Below, piece after piece: positions 15,605 through 17,310 of a DNA stretch of 17,310 nt. The stretch comes from Sphingomonadales bacterium (GTDB lineage Bacteria; Pseudomonadota; Alphaproteobacteria; Sphingomonadales; Sphingomonadaceae), in the NCBI GenBank assembly GCA_017302775.1, contig JAFLDC010000016.1:1-17310 (forward strand). Direction: 5' to 3'. Numbering within the stretch: position 1 is the first letter of the stretch; each line of letters begins with the position of its first letter. Made by a program: the position numbers and the translations under genes. Below the pieces are notes generated by a model, which saw only the letters and a program-made list of their open reading frames with translations, ran no database searches and was not told the origin of the DNA.

Positions 15605-15680
15605 GTGACACTTTTCCACAAACGCAGGAATTTTCAATTGATTTTGTTTTGCAGAAACGGTGTCGTTCCGGGGCGCTGCT
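15605..15680 (-). promoter_or_regulatory. A+T-rich gap, likely promoter region of the mini-RTX gene
   Basis: The gap between the P450 stop and the mini-RTX start contains a locally A+T-rich run (about 15608-15658) that contrasts with the GC-rich surroundings. On the minus strand it includes TTGAAAATTCC. A promoter for the mini-RTX gene is plausible here, but no -10 of good quality could be fixed, and no terminator hairpin for the P450 gene was seen. Confidence 0.3.
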
Positions 15681-16988
15681 TTAATGTGCCGTGAACCGTA
15701 GTGGCAGGGTTTTGAGCCCGCCGACGAACGTGCTCTTGGCGCGGCGTGGCTCCCCGGCGAGTTCGACGCTTTCGATCCGGTCGAGCAGGGCTTCAAACAG
15801 CAGCTTCATCTCCAGCCGGGCGAGGTGCAGGCCCAGACATTGGTGCGCGCCTGCTCCGAAGGCGAGGTGACGGTTATGTTCGCGTGTCACGTCAAACTTG
15901 CGCGGATTGGCGAACTGCGCCGGATCGTGATTGGCCGCGACATAGTTGATCATCAGCCAATCACCTTTGGCGATCTTCACGCCGGACAGTTCAACATCGG
16001 CATTGGCCATGCGCATGAAGTGCTGGACCGGAGTGGTCCAGCGAATCGCTTCCTCGACGATATTGGGCAACAAGCTGCGGTCTGCCTTGACCTTGGCGAA
16101 TTGGTCCGGATCGCGGGCCAGCGCCAGCATGGCTCCGGCGGTGCTGGCGCTGGTGGTATCGTGTCCGGCGCTGGCGGTGATGATGTAGTAGCCAGCCCGG
16201 TCGCGGGCCGAGATCGGCTCGCCGTCGACCTCGGCATTGGCCAGGATCGTGGCAACATCGTCCGTCGGGTTGGCGCGGCGATCGGCCGCCAGCCCTTCGA
16301 AATAGGTTTCGAAATCGGCCACCGCCCCGAACACGATCTGGCTGATCTGTTCCGGGGTCATGTTGGCAATGCCCGATTTGCTGAGCTCTTCGTCCTGTCC
16401 GCCGAACATCTGCTGGGTCAGGAACAGCATCCGCGGCTCGTCTTCTTCCGGCACGCCCAGGATCTGCATCACCACATGCAGCGGGTAAGGCGAGGCGACC
16501 AGTTGCACGAAATCAGCCTCCGGTCCGGCTTGCACGAACCGGTCGACGGTCTTGCCGGCCAGATCGCGGATGCGTTCTTCCAGTGTGCGCAGGTTCTTGG
16601 GCATGAACCATTCCTGCGTCAGCCGCCGCAGCTTGGGGTGCTTGGGCGCATCCAGCGCGACCAGCGAAGAGACCAGGTTGGGGCTTTCCTCGCCCTGTTT
16701 GGCAGTCACCTCACGCGCCAGCTGCTCTCCCATCTTGTTGGTAAAGACTGTGGGGCGCGGGGCATTCAGGAAGGTTGCGTTGTCCTTGCTGATCCGCATC
16801 ACGTCTTCATAGCTGGTGACCAGCCAGAACGGTTCATGATCGCCCGTGGCGCTTTCGATCCGCACTACCGGGTTGGTCGCCCGCAGCCGGTCGAACAAAT
16901 CAAGCGCGGTATCCCACTCGGCATAGGAATTGGGATCGATCACCGCATGGGCATCGGCGGGGGAGGCGACGGGCTCAGACATGGACAT
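15681..16988 (-). CDS. Cytochrome P450 monooxygenase
   Basis: Soluble bacterial class I P450 of 435 residues, needing a ferredoxin and reductase that are not in view. The heme-binding loop is FGAGAHQCLG with Cys384 as the thiolate ligand. The I-helix oxygen-activation motif is AGHDTTS (274-280), and the K-helix ExxR is EEAIR (E313, R316). DAPKHPKLRRLTQEWFMP near 113-130 is the C-helix heme-propionate region. No membrane segment is present. The substrate is not readable; in sphingomonads such enzymes act on terpenoids, steroids, alkanes or fatty acids. Two starts are possible, ATG 16988 or ATG 16982, with AGGAG (16993-16997) lying 4 or 10 bases ahead. The first start overlaps the stop of the acyl-CoA ligase by one base (TGATG), so the two genes are coupled and probably belong to one catabolic pathway. 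Confidence 0.95.
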   Translation of the reverse strand: MSMSEPVASPADAHAVIDPNSYAEWDTALDLFDRLRATNPVVRIESATGDHEPFWLVTSYEDVMRISKDNATFLNAPRPTVFTNKMGEQLAREVTAKQGEESPNLVSSLVALDAPKHPKLRRLTQEWFMPKNLRTLEERIRDLAGKTVDRFVQAGPEADFVQLVASPYPLHVVMQILGVPEEDEPRMLFLTQQMFGGQDEELSKSGIANMTPEQISQIVFGAVADFETYFEGLAADRRANPTDDVATILANAEVDGEPISARDRAGYYIITASAGHDTTSASTAGAMLALARDPDQFAKVKADRSLLPNIVEEAIRWTTPVQHFMRMANADVELSGVKIAKGDWLMINYVAANHDPAQFANPRKFDVTREHNRHLAFGAGAHQCLGLHLARLEMKLLFEALLDRIESVELAGEPRRAKSTFVGGLKTLPLRFTAH

Positions 16989-17310
16989 CAGGCTCCTGGA
17001 TTGGCGGCTTCGTAAGCGGCCTTGTATTCATCGCGCAGCAGCCGCTTATAGAGCTTTCCGGTCAGCTCGCGGGGCAATTCGGCACGGAAATCGATCTGGC
17101 GCGGCATCTTTACCCGGCTCAGCTGGCCAGACAGGAATTCGGTCAGCTCGTTGACAAGGGCCGGTCCGGCCCCGGCGAAGTCAAGCGGCTGAACCACTGC
17201 GACCACGCGTTCCCCCATATCAGGATCAGGTGCACCGATTACGGCCGCATCGGCAACCTTGGGAGGCGTGACCAGCAGGTTCTCGATCTCTTGCGGGTAA
17301 ATATTGACCC
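16988..17310 (-). CDS. Acyl-CoA synthetase / AMP-dependent ligase, C-terminal end only
   Basis: Only the last 106 residues are in the window; the frame is open through base 17310. VNIYPQEIENLLVTPPKVAD is the A8-A10 part of the ANL superfamily, just after the hinge. VIGAPDPDMGERVVAVVQPLD is the typical strand of the mobile C-terminal domain. LPRELTGKLYKRLLRDEY holds the catalytic Lys of the adenylation step (in TGKLYKR). The enzyme would activate a carboxylic acid with ATP and CoA. The substrate is unknown. It ends in TGA sharing one base with the P450 ATG, which implies a common transcript in which activation and oxidation act on the same or related compounds. Confidence 0.92.
   Translation of the reverse strand, partial: VNIYPQEIENLLVTPPKVADAAVIGAPDPDMGERVVAVVQPLDFAGAGPALVNELTEFLSGQLSRVKMPRQIDFRAELPRELTGKLYKRLLRDEYKAAYEAANPGA

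Noticed and set aside
15825..17015. 396-codon plus-strand frame antisense to the P450 gene
   Set aside because: The P450 frame has all expected catalytic motifs; the antisense product is compositionally biased and unlike any family.

Overview
The window looks like ordinary chromosomal DNA from a GC-rich alphaproteobacterium, most likely a member of the Sphingomonadales (Sphingomonas, Novosphingobium or Erythrobacter type). The signs are the gene order DUF3576 lipoprotein - leuS - lptE - holA, a large TonB-dependent receptor next to acyl-CoA metabolism genes, a cytochrome P450 paired with an acyl-CoA ligase, and dispersed palindromes of the CCCCGGAnnnnnTCCGGGG kind. The lineage is an inference from gene content, not from a search. 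I see no rRNA, tRNA, CRISPR array, insertion sequence, phage gene or integrase.

Layout. (1) 1-4113, plus strand: the end of an acyl-CoA dehydrogenase gene, then a 916-residue TonB-dependent receptor closed by a hairpin terminator. (2) 4186-8823, minus strand: a DUF3576 lipoprotein, leuS, lptE and holA. The last three overlap by 4 bases at each junction and must share a transcript; they serve translation, outer-membrane LPS assembly and replication. (3) 9073-10665, plus strand: an unrecognised exported protein with an outer-membrane-like C-terminus, then an acetoacetyl-CoA reductase (phaB) with no other PHA gene in view. (4) 10714-11481, minus strand: a LuxR-type helix-turn-helix protein fused through one membrane helix to a periplasmic DUF4019 domain, with a strong intrinsic terminator after it. 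(5) 11482-11699: a non-coding gap holding a REPIN-like inverted repeat pair. (6) 11700-13551: a ribbon-helix-helix protein and a small membrane protein whose stop codons overlap, then murA. (7) 13669-15123, plus strand: galU and an RluE-type pseudouridine synthase, divergent from murA. (8) 15150-17310: a possible 49-residue protein, an 88-residue miniature RTX-like protein, a cytochrome P450, and the C-terminal end of an acyl-CoA ligase whose stop codon overlaps the P450 start.

Most of the window is housekeeping: tRNA charging, DNA polymerase clamp loading, peptidoglycan and UDP-glucose synthesis, LPS transport and rRNA modification. The accessory parts are the acyl-CoA/P450 genes at both ends, which suggest breakdown of lipid-like or terpenoid/steroid-like substrates, and a few small or composite proteins. 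I found no convincing multi-gene undescribed system. The items most worth a second look are the membrane-tethered HTH-DUF4019 protein, the miniature RTX protein, the exported protein at 9073-9840 and the REPIN-like element.
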